From: UBA8337 sp965221415
GTDB taxonomy: Bacteria > Pseudomonadota > Alphaproteobacteria > RS24
Reading direction: 5' to 3'
DNA length: 64,000 nucleotides
Assembly (NCBI GenBank): GCA_965221415.1
Contig: OZ244887.1
Location: 1,550,001-1,614,000, forward strand
Shown: piece after piece, positions 1 through 9,240 of the stretch
How positions within the stretch are numbered: the stretch's first letter is position 1
Layout: every line of letters begins with the position of its first letter
Position numbers and translations under genes: made by a program
Notes under the pieces: generated by a model
What the model saw: only the letters and a program-made list of their open reading frames with translations
Databases searched by the model: none
Told to the model about the DNA's origin: nothing

Positions 1-2112
1 ATTGACGAAGCAAGCCTGCGCCATATCGGTCAGTTTCCATGGCCGCGCAATATATTTGGCGACCTCATCGCCAAAATGACGGCATATGGTAGCTCGGCCA
101 TCGCCTTTGATATTTTATTCGCCGAGCCAGACCGCACCGCCCCCAGTCAAATCCTCCCCGTTTGGAAATCGCTGCGCATCGACCAAAACGCCGATAGCTG
201 GGAAGCGTTACGCGCCAGCATCACGGCGCAAGTCACCAATCCAGATGATGCATTTGCCCGCGCCATGATGGATGCGCCCGTGGTGATGCCCATCGTGATG
301 AGCAATGAGGTCGGCGGACTACCAACCCCCAAAGCTGGCATTGCGATACGCGTCCAAAACCAGCAAGACGACGATGCCGACTTCGACCCGCTACACAGCC
401 TACCGAACAGCACAACCGCCATTGCCAATCGACCCGTGCTGTATGAAAACGCGCTCGGGCTTGGGTCGATTAACGCGCATATTGATGATGACGGTATTAT
501 TCGCCGTGCTTCGCTGCTCTATAAGGCGGGAGCGCATGTGTTTCCGAGCCTATCGCTCGAGAGCCTGCGGGTCGCGCAAGGGGCAGGCTCGATTGTGGTG
601 CGCGCCTCCAATGTGCGCGGCGAGGGCATTTACACATCGGGGCTTGGACTATCGCGGCTCAAAGTTGGCAATATTATCGCCCCCATCGAACCAGATGGCA
701 GCATGCGGCTTTATTATGCCCCAAGCGCTTCCATCGAGCGGGTCTCTGCATATGAGATTCTGCGCCCCGACTTCAACGGCCCGCAGCTCGCGGGAAAAAT
801 CGCGTTTATCGGCACCAGCGCTGCTGGCATTAAAGATATTCGCGCGACCCCGCTCAGCCAAACAACCGCAGGCGTCGAGGTGCATATTCAAACCGTGCAG
901 CAATTGATTTCTGGCACTTTTTTAAAGCGTCCCATTTGGGTGCAACTCTATGAAGGCGGCGCGACGCTGCTGCTCGGCACTATTCTAACCCTCATGGTGC
1001 AGCGATTTTCGATTGTGCCGAGCCTTGTGTTTTTACTCGCAAGCATCAGTGCAGGGGCGGCTATCTCTTGGTATCAATTTTCGATTCATTTTCTGCTCAT
1101 CGACCCCGCCACGCCGAGCCTTAACGTATTTGCCGCTTTTCTGGTGGCGGCTTTCCTGCATTTTTTGCAAACCGCCCGCGAACGACGCGAAGTGCGCAAT
1201 GCGTTTCGATATTATCTCGCACCCGATATGGTCGCCCAAATCGCGAACAACCCAAGCAAATTGCAGCTCGGTGGCGAAACCCGTAATCTGACTGTTTTAT
1301 TCGCAGATATTCGGGGTTTCACGACCATTTCAGAAACCTTCGCCGATGCGCCCGCAAAGCTGACCCATATCATCAATGTCTTTCTCACAAGCATGTCGCA
1401 GCTTATTCAGGCGCGCACTGGCACGATTGATAAATATATCGGCGACAATATTATGGCCTTTTGGAACGCGCCTATTGATGTCGAAAATCACGCCTATGAA
1501 GCGTGCTGCGCGACATTGGAAATGAAAGCCGCGCTTTGCCAAATCAATCAACGCCTGCACCAAGACCCGCTGCTCGATGGCTGGAACGGCGAAATAGATA
1601 TCGGCATCGGCCTTAATTCTGGCGCAACACTGGTCGGCAATATTGGCTCAGACCAGAGATTTAATTATTCCGTGATGGGCGACACCGTCAATGTATCGGC
1701 ACGGCTTGAAAGCCAAACCAAAGAATATCGCTTGATGATTTTAATCGGCGAGGCGACTTATCTTCAGGCACAGGCGACCATCGAGGCTGGCGCAAAGGCG
1801 CTCGCGTTTTTGGAAGTCGACTTGATTGCGCTGAAAGGCAAAGCCTTGCCGCAACGCATTTACGCACTTATCGGCGATGCAGATTTTGCCGCCCAACCCG
1901 CCTATCGCGCGCTCGTCGAAGCTCAAGCGGATTTACTGCACGCCTATCGCGCACAAAATTGGGACGCGGCGCAAGAACAAGCAAACCACTTGCGCGCGAC
2001 ATATCCTGAACTGGCGGGCTTTTATCAAATGCTCACCACGCGGATTGAATCTTACCGTGCCGTGCCGCCCGCCGATGATTGGGACGGGCAATATAATGCA
2101 TCCCATAAATGA
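1..2112 (+). CDS. CHASE2-domain adenylate cyclase (5' end cut by window)
   Basis: Membrane-bound class III nucleotide cyclase. The reading frame is open from base 1 (IDEASLRHIGQFPWPR, a typical CHASE2 beginning), so the true start lies outside the window. The first ~310 visible residues are the extracytoplasmic CHASE2 sensor. About three hydrophobic segments follow (~310-390), then the cyclase domain (~425-610). Metal-binding Asp residues sit in LFADIRGFTT and KYIGDNIMAF. The Lys of DKYIGDN and the Asp of VMGDTVNVSARLE are the adenine-specifying pair, and the catalytic Asn/Arg lie in NVSARLE. All key residues are present, so it should make cAMP in the cytoplasm in response to an external cue. 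An MBL-fold hydrolase follows 16 bases downstream and the pilus genes come after it. Cyclase identity is strong; the ligand is unknown. Confidence 0.92.
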   Translation: MDEASLRHIGQFPWPRNIFGDLIAKMTAYGSSAIAFDILFAEPDRTAPSQILPVWKSLRIDQNADSWEALRASITAQVTNPDDAFARAMMDAPVVMPIVMSNEVGGLPTPKAGIAIRVQNQQDDDADFDPLHSLPNSTTAIANRPVLYENALGLGSINAHIDDDGIIRRASLLYKAGAHVFPSLSLESLRVAQGAGSIVVRASNVRGEGIYTSGLGLSRLKVGNIIAPIEPDGSMRLYYAPSASIERVSAYEILRPDFNGPQLAGKIAFIGTSAAGIKDIRATPLSQTTAGVEVHIQTVQQLISGTFLKRPIWVQLYEGGATLLLGTILTLMVQRFSIVPSLVFLLASISAGAAISWYQFSIHFLLIDPATPSLNVFAAFLVAAFLHFLQTARERREVRNAFRYYLAPDMVAQIANNPSKLQLGGETRNLTVLFADIRGFTTISETFADAPAKLTHIINVFLTSMSQLIQARTGTIDKYIGDNIMAFWNAPIDVENHAYEACCATLEMKAALCQINQRLHQDPLLDGWNGEIDIGIGLNSGATLVGNIGSDQRFNYSVMGDTVNVSARLESQTKEYRLMILIGEATYLQAQATIEAGAKALAFLEVDLIALKGKALPQRIYALIGDADFAAQPAYRALVEAQADLLHAYRAQNWDAAQEQANHLRATYPELAGFYQMLTTRIESYRAVPPADDWDGQYNASHK

Positions 2113-2128
2113 AACGTCGGAGGAATCC

Positions 2129-2926
2129 ATGCAACTGAACTTTTGGGGGACACGCGGCTCACTGCCGATGAACACACCAGACCATCGTATTTTCGGCGGC
2201 AATACGAGCTGCGTCAGCGTGCATCACGGCAAAGATATGGCGATTTTCGATGCGGGGTCTGGCCTCGCTCATTTGGGCGCGAAGCGCGCCGCCCAACATC
2301 ACATCGACATATGTTTTTCGCATTTCCATAGCGACCATATTTGCGGCCTGCCATTTTTCGCGCCCCTCTTCGACCCAAACTGCACCGTGCGCTTGCATAG
2401 TTTTGGAAAGCACGAATTGAAAGACGCGTTAGACCATTATCTCGCGCCCCCGATTTTTCCCATCAAGCTCGATGATTTTACCGCCAAACTCTCCTTCATC
2501 CATCACCCAGACGGAGAGGTCGTCCATATCGGGGACATGCGCATCACGACATTGGAGATACCCCATCCGGGCGGCGCACATGCCCTAAAGGCAGAAGCGG
2601 GAGGAAAAAGTTTCGTCTACGCAACCGATACCGAACACCAACCCGATGCGCCAAATCAGAGCCTCATCACCTTTCAACACAAAGCCGATATGGCCGTGTA
2701 TGATTGCACTTTCGACGATAGCGAGTTTGCCACTCGACGCGGATGGGGACATTCGACATGGCAAGAGGGCTTACGTCTGGCTGCCGCCGCCGAGGTGAAA
2801 AAATTCGGTATTTTTCACCATGACCCCACGCGCAGCGATAAAGCGCTTCTCGATATCGAACAGCAAGCGCAGAAAAAATTGCCGCAGAGTTTCGTGACGC
2901 GCGACTTTATGCAAGTGGACATATAA
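2129..2926 (+). CDS. MBL-fold metallo-hydrolase, possible cyclic-nucleotide phosphodiesterase
   Basis: Metallo-beta-lactamase-fold hydrolase of 265 residues. The N-terminus LNFWGTRGSLP and the GGNTSCV strand are typical of a small MBL group related to PhnP/RNase Z-like phosphodiesterases. The metal site is HFHSDH (~residue 61), with later ligands plausible in HPGGAH, ATDTEH and FHHDPTRSD. I chose the ATG preceded by GGAGGA. The frame stays open further upstream, but that stretch overlaps the cyclase and lacks the fold. It directly follows the adenylate cyclase and is probably co-transcribed, which suggests hydrolysis of a phosphodiester such as cAMP. That substrate is inference from context; the fold assignment is firm. 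Confidence 0.85.
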   Translation: MQLNFWGTRGSLPMNTPDHRIFGGNTSCVSVHHGKDMAIFDAGSGLAHLGAKRAAQHHIDICFSHFHSDHICGLPFFAPLFDPNCTVRLHSFGKHELKDALDHYLAPPIFPIKLDDFTAKLSFIHHPDGEVVHIGDMRITTLEIPHPGGAHALKAEAGGKSFVYATDTEHQPDAPNQSLITFQHKADMAVYDCTFDDSEFATRRGWGHSTWQEGLRLAAAAEVKKFGIFHHDPTRSDKALLDIEQQAQKKLPQSFVTRDFMQVDI

Positions 2927-2983
2927 TTTTTGCGTGAAAATGATGACTAAATCGCTTAAGTTGAGCCAATAGGAGTACCCCCG

Positions 2984-3535
2984 ATGGATTTTGCCCTACT
3001 CAGTCGCATTTTTAACCGTATGCTCGCCGATAGCGGCCTCGTTTATGGGGGCAGCGCCGCGATTATTCTAGGGCTGCTGCTCGTCATCAGTATTCTGCGT
3101 CGGCGCAAAAAAGTGCCTACCGCAAAACCTGCGGATGACATCGCCATGGAAACAATTTCTAAAGACGAGCCCGCTAAAAACGAGAGTGACGATTTAAACA
3201 TTGTACCCGCCGATGATATCGCCACTTTTAGTTTGGAAACAGACGCACCAAATAATAGTGAGGGCGAAAGTGAGAATGACCTTGATGATATGAGCGATAT
3301 TACCATCCCACGGGTTGGCGAAGCACCGTCGCCTGAAAAATCTGGGTTTTTCAACACGTCTTGGCTACAAGGCTCATCCACGCCCAACACCGCCGGCACT
3401 TCGGCCGCAGAATGTGAGCGTCTGGCCGAAATCGAACGCAAAATGATGGCACTGCGCGAGCTTTATCAGGCAGGGCTTATCGCCCCCGAAGTCTATGTCG
3501 TAAAGGCGCGAGAATTTGCTGCTCAAATTGACTAA
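2984..3535 (+). CDS. single-pass membrane protein with C-terminal SHOCT-like segment
   Basis: Unrecognised protein of 183 residues. One transmembrane helix (~residues 19-39, ending in RRRKK) is followed by a long acidic, low-complexity linker (~45-125). A short C-terminal helical module (~140-183, with MMALRELYQAGLIAPEVYVVKARE) resembles SHOCT, the short oligomerisation motif found at the ends of many membrane proteins. The ATG is preceded by AGGAGT. Its 3' end overlaps the start of the following prepilin gene, so it is probably translated together with the minor pilins and may be a pilus accessory factor. That role is inferred from position only. Confidence 0.7.
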   Translation: MDFALLSRIFNRMLADSGLVYGGSAAIILGLLLVISILRRRKKVPTAKPADDIAMETISKDEPAKNESDDLNIVPADDIATFSLETDAPNNSEGESENDLDDMSDITIPRVGEAPSPEKSGFFNTSWLQGSSTPNTAGTSAAECERLAEIERKMMALRELYQAGLIAPEVYVVKAREFAAQID

Positions 3536-4091
3536 TATCCGCAATCAGGGTTTTTCTTTTACCGAATTAACCACCACGCTGGCGATTATTGGTGTCATCT
3601 CGGCGGCGCTGATAGCTGTGATGAATAATCTGAACCAGCAAAGCGAACGGATGAATACGCAAACCGATTTACTCGTGGCAGGCGCGCACGTTTTCAATCT
3701 TATCGACCCGTGGGCAGCCTTGGCAGGCGACAAACAAAGCGCCAATGCACTAACCGACGCTGATGCGCTGCGCATTACAAATGACACCCAAATATCGTTT
3801 TGCTACGACACATCAACCACCCAGCGCGAGCTGCGCGAGTTTCGCGTGTATGATAAGCGACTGCAAACCCGCACCAAAACCGATGCGACCTGCACGCCAG
3901 ATGGCACCGATAACAACTGGGAAAACCTCACCGAGCAAGTGGTTCAAGATCTGCGTTTCACCCGCGCCGAGGGCAGCGATTATTCCCTCGATGTGGTGCT
4001 AGACCTAAGCCGTTTCGTAACTGGCAGCGATGAAAACGTGACATTGCGGATGCGCAAACGTTTCAATTTGTTTTCACTGGCACGGCTCTAG
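3516..4091 (+). CDS. minor prepilin, PilW/GspJ-like
   Basis: Type IV prepilin-like protein of about 191 residues. A short leader ends at Gly before FSFTELTTTLAIIGVISAA, the class III signal with Glu at position +5 and a long hydrophobic helix. That is the substrate pattern for the prepilin peptidase encoded near 8.5-9.2 kb. There is no ATG: the start is TTG at 3516 or TTG at 3528, both overlapping the 3' end of the preceding gene. The 3528 start would give a leader of about 8 residues, closer to the norm. The rest is a poorly conserved globular domain with two Cys. Position next to two other small pilins suggests a priming minor pilin. The W/J class is a guess from order and size. Confidence 0.75.
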   Translation: MLLKLTNIRNQGFSFTELTTTLAIIGVISAALIAVMNNLNQQSERMNTQTDLLVAGAHVFNLIDPWAALAGDKQSANALTDADALRITNDTQISFCYDTSTTQRELREFRVYDKRLQTRTKTDATCTPDGTDNNWENLTEQVVQDLRFTRAEGSDYSLDVVLDLSRFVTGSDENVTLRMRKRFNLFSLARL

Positions 4092-4094
4092 GGC

Positions 4095-4589
4095 ATGATT
4101 ATGGATAAGCAAGCTGGCTTCGCGCTATATTTGGCCATTGGTTTTACTGTTCTTATCAGCGTGTTGGTTGGCTCGGTCGGCACGCGCCTCAATATCGCAG
4201 CCTTGAATGAGGCACGCACAAATGACGGCCACCGCGCACGTGAAGCCGCCCAAACCGCTTTGTCGCAAGGCTGGCAAGAGCTGAACACGCAATTTGACGC
4301 ATCGCTCAACCCGCTTTATTTAGCCGCCCATAGCGAAATCTTCAGCGCAGAAACCGCCGCCGACCAAGCAAAATGTATCGGTGCTTATGAAAGTAATTTG
4401 GACGGCTATAAAAAATTCCCGCGCACCCCATCAAGCGGCGACCATTACCGCCGTTTTTTCATGAAGCGCGAGGGCAGCACTTATAAAATCTATGGCTGCG
4501 GCTTTGACCCCAAATCCACTCGCGTGGCTTTCGCAGCTTATCAAGATGATGGCACGCGCCTATCGCTGACACGCTTGCGGCTTTATTGA
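4095..4589 (+). CDS. minor pilin without Glu5, PilX/GspK/MshP-like
   Basis: Small protein of 164 residues (or 162 from the ATG at 4101). It starts MDKQAGFALYLAIGFTVLIS, that is a short leader, Gly and a hydrophobic helix, but lacks the Glu at position +5. In GspK, PilX and MshP the first residues likewise depart from the canonical pilin, and lack of Glu5 marks the tip subunit in the GspIJK complex. Two Cys (in QAKCIGAY and YGCGFDP) could form a disulphide. It lies 3 bases after the preceding prepilin and converges with the minor prepilin on the other strand. Together the three resemble the I/J/K or V/W/X set that primes pilus assembly. Confidence 0.65.
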   Translation: MIMDKQAGFALYLAIGFTVLISVLVGSVGTRLNIAALNEARTNDGHRAREAAQTALSQGWQELNTQFDASLNPLYLAAHSEIFSAETAADQAKCIGAYESNLDGYKKFPRTPSSGDHYRRFFMKREGSTYKIYGCGFDPKSTRVAFAAYQDDGTRLSLTRLRLY

Positions 4590-4595
4590 GGCACG

Positions 4596-5018
4596 TTACG
4601 GCGTTTTCAAACGACCAAAAAAAGAGCGCCTGCGCGTCATCGTGCGCCCCGTCGGGCTGCGTATCTGCAGCGTCGCATCGGCCAGCCCCCCTGGCAATAT
4701 ATTCGCCGAAAGCGTGAGCGTCGAGGCGTTCGCGCGATAGCCATTATCGGTGAACAAAATCGACACGCCCGCAGGGTCATCCGACCAATCATACACGCCA
4801 AGGGCGGGCATCGCCTCGCCACGATGCGCCCGCACCGCCAATTCATTCATCACCCCATCGGCAATCATATTCATGCGCGACATATCCCACGTCGAACTCA
4901 TCAATGCGCGATTAGCCCCAATCATCGACAAAGTGCCGATAATCCCCGCCGAAATAATCGTCAGCGCGACCATCACCTCAATCAGCGAAAAACCAGCGAC
5001 CTGCCTATTCTGGGTCAT
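4596..5018 (-). CDS. minor prepilin, PilV/GspI-like
   Basis: Prepilin of 140 residues. MTQNRQVAGFSLIEVMVALT contains the canonical cleavage site after Gly and Glu at +5, followed by IISAGIIGTLSMIG, which is typical of PilV/GspI minor pilins. The frame is open further upstream, but the ATG at 5018 gives a normal 9-residue leader. Its first 14 bases overlap the end of the secretin gene, so it is probably translated from the same message. It would be processed by the prepilin peptidase of this operon and join the pilus tip complex with the two minor pilins on the plus strand. Confidence 0.8.
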   Translation of the reverse strand: MTQNRQVAGFSLIEVMVALTIISAGIIGTLSMIGANRALMSSTWDMSRMNMIADGVMNELAVRAHRGEAMPALGVYDWSDDPAGVSILFTDNGYRANASTLTLSANILPGGLADATLQIRSPTGRTMTRRRSFFGRLKTP

Positions 5019-7980
5019 AATAAACGGCAGAGTTAACTGGCAACTCGCCCGCTTTTGGCGTGATAACTTCGGGCGCAAGAAAGATAATCATCTCCTGCGT
5101 CTTTAGCGTGTCCGAGGTCGTGCCTAAAACCGATGACAGCAACGGCAGACGGGTCGTCCCCGGCAAGCCATTGCGGGTTTTCGAATTATCCTCCGTGTAC
5201 AGACCCGCCAACACAATCACATCGCCCGGGGCGGCGATAAACTCTGTGTTAATCTTGCTTTGGATTTTGTCCGAATTGGGACTCGCCGTTAGAAAGAAAT
5301 CATCATTAAAATCGACCTTCAAGCGCACATGGTCGTTCAACGAATTAATCGTCGGCGTGACCACAAGGCTCAATCTGGCGGCGCGCTCCTCATAAGATGT
5401 CGTCGACTCACCCGGCACGGTCTGACCCCCCGGCGTCACCACGGGCGCCGATGTCGACACGATAGGCAAGTAGCGCGTTTCAGATTTCTCAATCGTTGCC
5501 TCGCACCCATTCAACGCCAAAATAGTCGGGCTTGATACTTTACGACCAAGACTATTGGTCTCCATAAAATCAATCGTCCATGCTAACCCAAGGCGGAAAT
5601 TATTGACCGTGAAACTATTTGCCGCCGCCGCACGACTGGCAAAATCAAGCGCACCACGCGCACCGATTAACCCATTATCATGCACCTCAATCAAGTCACC
5701 ATAAGTGGCGCGGATATTTTCGGGCAGGTTCGCATAATTACTATCAAGTTGGTTTGGCGAACGCAGCGTATTTTGCAGCCGACTTTGTAATTGACGCTGC
5801 CAGTCTTTCACAACATTGACCATAAACACCTCGACCAACACCTGCTTATCCGCCTTATCGAGGCTTTCGATGAGCGACGCGGCAAGGTCAACATCATGCT
5901 TAAAGCCCGTGACAATAACCGTCTCGGCAACCGAGGTAACGCTCGGGCGACGAAAGCTCGCATTGGTAAAAGCCGCATCTGGCACCACGCTATCATCGAC
6001 TTCGACAGCTTCGGTTACCTCCTCCGCATCATCTGCTTCATCAGCTTCCTCTGGTGCTGGTGTGCTGTCTGCTTGTTGCAGCGCCGTATCAATCGCTGCC
6101 GCGATGGCATCTTCAATCGTCGTATCGGGCGCGATATCGCTTTCCAAATCAACATCTTCGGCCTCAATCTCAGCTTTAGCAATCGCGCGTTCAGCGGCAC
6201 GCTCCGCTTCTATCAACCCGTCAGGGTAAAGCTGGGTGTAATAATTTTCCAACTGCTCTTTGATTTGCATCACGCGACTGCTCGCGCCCGCTTGCGTATC
6301 GCAACTATTCGCGCCTTCGCTATTATAAATCGTGAACTTTTCCGTATAAATCGGCTCGGTGGTTTTCAAATTGGCATCATTTATCACCCGTCCCCGCAAC
6401 ACTTCGGCATCGGGCCCGCCAAGAAACAGCGTTTTGGGAACGGGCGCGGGCGCGGGCTTTTCTACCTCAGGAGTCTCAGCTATCGCGCTCGCCAGTTGCA
6501 CTTTGGCGGCTTCGGCGGCTTGTATTTCGGTTATTTTGGTTTGCGCGGCGAGTTTGTCTTGCGTCAATAAATCAAGCGCCTGATTGATATCATCGAGCGC
6601 AAAGCGCGTGGTTTGGGTCTGCGCAAACTGAACCTGACGCTCTAACGCTTGCGCCAAATCCAAATCGCTCAATCTTTTCTCATTGACCAAGGCGGTTTCT
6701 TTAAACTGCACAATCGCAGCTGAAATAAGCGGCGAATGTTGCGTTTCGATAATCGCATCATTGGTCAAAGAGCGCGCCCGTCCGTCATCATCGGGGGATT
6801 GAAAATACGCCTGATAGAGCTGACGGATGGCGGCGGTATCTTTTTCAAGCGAGCTGATTTTGCGGTAGTTTCGCGCCCGCCGATTATGCACCTCAGCCGC
6901 GGCAAGCGCGTTTGTGACGCGCCCGCCAAACTCTTCGCGTGTATAAAACCGTGCCACCTCCATTTTGCGGTCATAGGCCATGGCCAGCCCGTAATTATCA
7001 ATCAGAATATCAAAAATATCGAGCGCATCGGCACGCGAAATATCGAGATTGACTTTATTATTCGCCGCCCCGACAGCTGGCGACAAGAAAATCGGCAGAC
7101 CGATGGAACGCGCCAATGATTTAAGCGCCGTCGGCAAGCGCAGGCCATCCAGATTAACGCTCAAAGAACGGCTGCTCACCTCGCCCGCCAAATCATCCAT
7201 CCGCCCCAAAGCAACGCCCGTCGTGATATCATTGCCGACAAACAGAAAGCTCTCTTGCAGCGAAACATATTCATCAGGACGCGCCAATTCATTGCGCCCA
7301 AACATCGCCAGCAAACCAAACTCGTTATTTTCCGTCAGCCCCAAAATAGTCGCAGGCTCGGCTTCCGCGTGTTGCGCTTCAAGTCCGGCAAGCATTTCCT
7401 GCAACATTTTTTCATAAGAGATTTTGAACTCTTGCAATAGCAAATCGCGCGCTTTGGCGTGGCGTGCCTCCAATTGCTCAAGGCGTAGTTTCTCGACATC
7501 ATAGTCAGACTGACGCGTCCGTCGCTCGCGCATGGTCAGCTCGATACGCTTATCCAAGGCGCGTGCTTGCGACTCGAGCGAGCGCAAATTAACCGTGCCC
7601 CCCGCCGAAGTGTTGCCCCGCGTCGGCGCTGAGAAGGGCGCATTGCTCAGCCCCGCGATACTTGTGGCGACCACGCCATCGACAATATCGTCCAGTGCAA
7701 CGCCCGGCGGCACGCGCACTTGCAACAGCTCGCGCCGTGGCGGCAATGGTTTTACATTCAGATTAAGACGCGCTTGCAGGTCAGCATTTTCTTGCGCTTC
7801 GAGTTGTGCGGCGCGCGCTCGGGTTGCGGCACGGCGTTCGTTAAACTTCTGCACGCCCCCTGCCAATGACAAATCGCGCCCAGACAACGCCCCGCAGCCA
7901 TACACATGCGTACACAACACAACCACAATGATAACCCGCATGAGCTTGCTCAGGGATAAACTTACTTTACGCAACAACAC
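5005..7980 (-). CDS. outer-membrane secretin of type IV pilus (PilQ/MshL/GspD family)
   Basis: Large lipoprotein secretin (991 residues) forming the outer-membrane pore for the pilus. An N-terminal lipoprotein signal ends in THVYGC. Then come a coiled-coil/Ala-Glu-rich part (~130-480), an acidic linker (~610-690) and the C-terminal secretin domain (~730-975). The secretin signature is visible in FIAAPGDVIVLAGLY and GLPGTTRLPLLSSVLGT, ending MIIFLAPEVITPK. The start is a GTG (or the adjacent TTGs) behind GGAG; an ATG at 7941 is an alternative that keeps the lipobox. It is longer than most MshL proteins because of the inserted acidic and coiled segments. It lies between the PopZ-like gene and the minor prepilin on the same strand. 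Confidence 0.88.
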   Translation of the reverse strand: MLLRKVSLSLSKLMRVIIVVVLCTHVYGCGALSGRDLSLAGGVQKFNERRAATRARAAQLEAQENADLQARLNLNVKPLPPRRELLQVRVPPGVALDDIVDGVVATSIAGLSNAPFSAPTRGNTSAGGTVNLRSLESQARALDKRIELTMRERRTRQSDYDVEKLRLEQLEARHAKARDLLLQEFKISYEKMLQEMLAGLEAQHAEAEPATILGLTENNEFGLLAMFGRNELARPDEYVSLQESFLFVGNDITTGVALGRMDDLAGEVSSRSLSVNLDGLRLPTALKSLARSIGLPIFLSPAVGAANNKVNLDISRADALDIFDILIDNYGLAMAYDRKMEVARFYTREEFGGRVTNALAAAEVHNRRARNYRKISSLEKDTAAIRQLYQAYFQSPDDDGRARSLTNDAIIETQHSPLISAAIVQFKETALVNEKRLSDLDLAQALERQVQFAQTQTTRFALDDINQALDLLTQDKLAAQTKITEIQAAEAAKVQLASAIAETPEVEKPAPAPVPKTLFLGGPDAEVLRGRVINDANLKTTEPIYTEKFTIYNSEGANSCDTQAGASSRVMQIKEQLENYYTQLYPDGLIEAERAAERAIAKAEIEAEDVDLESDIAPDTTIEDAIAAAIDTALQQADSTPAPEEADEADDAEEVTEAVEVDDSVVPDAAFTNASFRRPSVTSVAETVIVTGFKHDVDLAASLIESLDKADKQVLVEVFMVNVVKDWQRQLQSRLQNTLRSPNQLDSNYANLPENIRATYGDLIEVHDNGLIGARGALDFASRAAAANSFTVNNFRLGLAWTIDFMETNSLGRKVSSPTILALNGCEATIEKSETRYLPIVSTSAPVVTPGGQTVPGESTTSYEERAARLSLVVTPTINSLNDHVRLKVDFNDDFFLTASPNSDKIQSKINTEFIAAPGDVIVLAGLYTEDNSKTRNGLPGTTRLPLLSSVLGTTSDTLKTQEMIIFLAPEVITPKAGELPVNSAVYYDPE

Positions 7981-7994
7981 TTACTCCGTTTCGT

Positions 7995-8390
7995 TTACTT
8001 ACGCCGTTGAACCTCGTTTGGGCGCACGTGCGAAATCTTACCAATCGCTTCGGTAATCACTTCGCGTGCAATATTCGCCATATTGCGATTAATCCATTCT
8101 TCGATAAGGGGACGCGTCACCTCGGCGACCGCGTGGCGAATCGTATCGCGCGAGCGTCCCGTATCAAACACGCTCGAATAGCGCAAAAACTCGGCGCGCA
8201 GGGCAATCGTCGCCTCCTCGGTAATCGAGATATCCAGACCTTGCATGTAATGCGCCAAATCGCTATCCGACATCGCATCTTGATGGGCGACATCGCGCGC
8301 TTTTAAATCACTCTCGAGACTGGCCTCCGCTTGGCGCAGATAATCTTTGATGGCGCGTTTATAATCATCTTCTGTACGCAAGGTCGACAT
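7995..8390 (-). CDS. PopZ-like (DUF2497-like) small protein
   Basis: Protein of 131 residues starting MSTLRTEDDYKRAIKDYLRQ. Its C-terminal third, VTRPLIEEWINRNMANIARE followed by VITEAIGKI, resembles the conserved C-terminal helices of PopZ/DUF2497 (pattern L-RP-EW---N---I-----E-I). PopZ is the alphaproteobacterial pole-organising scaffold. The proline-rich acidic spacer of true PopZ is absent; the middle is helical and charged. It lies 14 bases upstream of the secretin start and just downstream of the prepilin peptidase on the same strand, so a role in placing the pilus at a pole is an attractive inference. Similarity is judged by eye over about 35 residues. Confidence 0.5.
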   Translation of the reverse strand: MSTLRTEDDYKRAIKDYLRQAEASLESDLKARDVAHQDAMSDSDLAHYMQGLDISITEEATIALRAEFLRYSSVFDTGRSRDTIRHAVAEVTRPLIEEWINRNMANIAREVITEAIGKISHVRPNEVQRRK

Positions 8391-8469
8391 GACGAATCCC
8401 CGTTCTAAGAATCTCTTTCGTTTCTGACTATAAAGGCCTTTGCGCCACAATTGACACAAAAAACATCAA

Positions 8470-9240
8470 TTACGGCAGAGTTTGTAGCGCCTGTGGCGAA
8501 TATAGCAGCCACACCACAGCCATCGGCGTCAGAAAACAGCCAAAAGGCAGCTGCGCAAGAGTTTGCTTCTCGTCTTGTCGCAAGCGGTGCAGCAAAATCA
8601 TCGCCATACCGACAAGCGCACCACTCATGCTGGCCGAAAACAAAATCGGCAGCAAGCTCAGCGGCCCAAGCCAAACCCCTAGCATTGCCATCAGCTTGAC
8701 ATCGCCAAAGCCCATACCATCGCGCCCGCGCCATAATTTATAGATAAAATTAATGCTATAAATCAGCGCAAACCCAGCGCCACCGCCAATAAGCGCGGAT
8801 TTCAAATCGGGCATCCCCGGCGCGCCCAGTGCCGCCAGAACAAGCCCCACTCCCAAACCGCCAAGGCTCGCCCAATCAGGAATGATGAACGCATCCAAAT
8901 CGGTGAGGAAAATCACCACCATCAAAACCAGAAAGACCATAAACACATAAAACATCGGCGGCATAAGCTGCTGCCACGCCACCAATAACAGCCCTGTCAT
9001 GGCCAGCTCGACCCATAAATAGCGCGCGGGCAAAACTTCGGCGCAACATGCGCTGCGCCCAGCATGACGTAAATATCCGTAAAATGGCAGGTTCTGCCAA
9101 AAGCTCAGTTGTTTTCCGCAGTGCATACAGCTCGACGGTGTGCGTATCCAATCGCGCCCATCAAGACTGCGCAACGCCGCGACATTTGCAAAACTACCAA
9201 GACACGCCCCCACAAGGGCAACCAGAAAGAAACTACTCAT
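8470..9240 (-). CDS. pilD: prepilin peptidase / N-methyltransferase (PilD/GspO family)
   Basis: Membrane aspartyl protease (256 residues) that cleaves prepilin leaders and methylates the new N-terminus. The N-terminal methylase-type domain has CMHC and a second Cys cluster (SACC) before the RYLWVEL motif. About seven hydrophobic segments follow. Catalytic Asp residues are in FLTDLDAFIIPD and GMGFGDVKLM. I chose the ATG at 9240, preceded by GCGGAA; a GTG at 9261 would add seven residues. Its substrates are the four prepilins in this window. It diverges from pilT across about 90 bases that must hold both promoters. Confidence 0.92.
   Translation of the reverse strand: MSSFFLVALVGACLGSFANVAALRSLDGRDWIRTPSSCMHCGKQLSFWQNLPFYGYLRHAGRSACCAEVLPARYLWVELAMTGLLLVAWQQLMPPMFYVFMVFLVLMVVIFLTDLDAFIIPDWASLGGLGVGLVLAALGAPGMPDLKSALIGGGAGFALIYSINFIYKLWRGRDGMGFGDVKLMAMLGVWLGPLSLLPILFSASMSGALVGMAMILLHRLRQDEKQTLAQLPFGCFLTPMAVVWLLYSPQALQTLP

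Noticed and set aside
1877..2128. Upstream extension of the MBL hydrolase reading frame
   Set aside because: It overlaps the cyclase gene, has no fold or ribosome-binding site, and the ATG behind GGAGGA begins exactly at the conserved strand.
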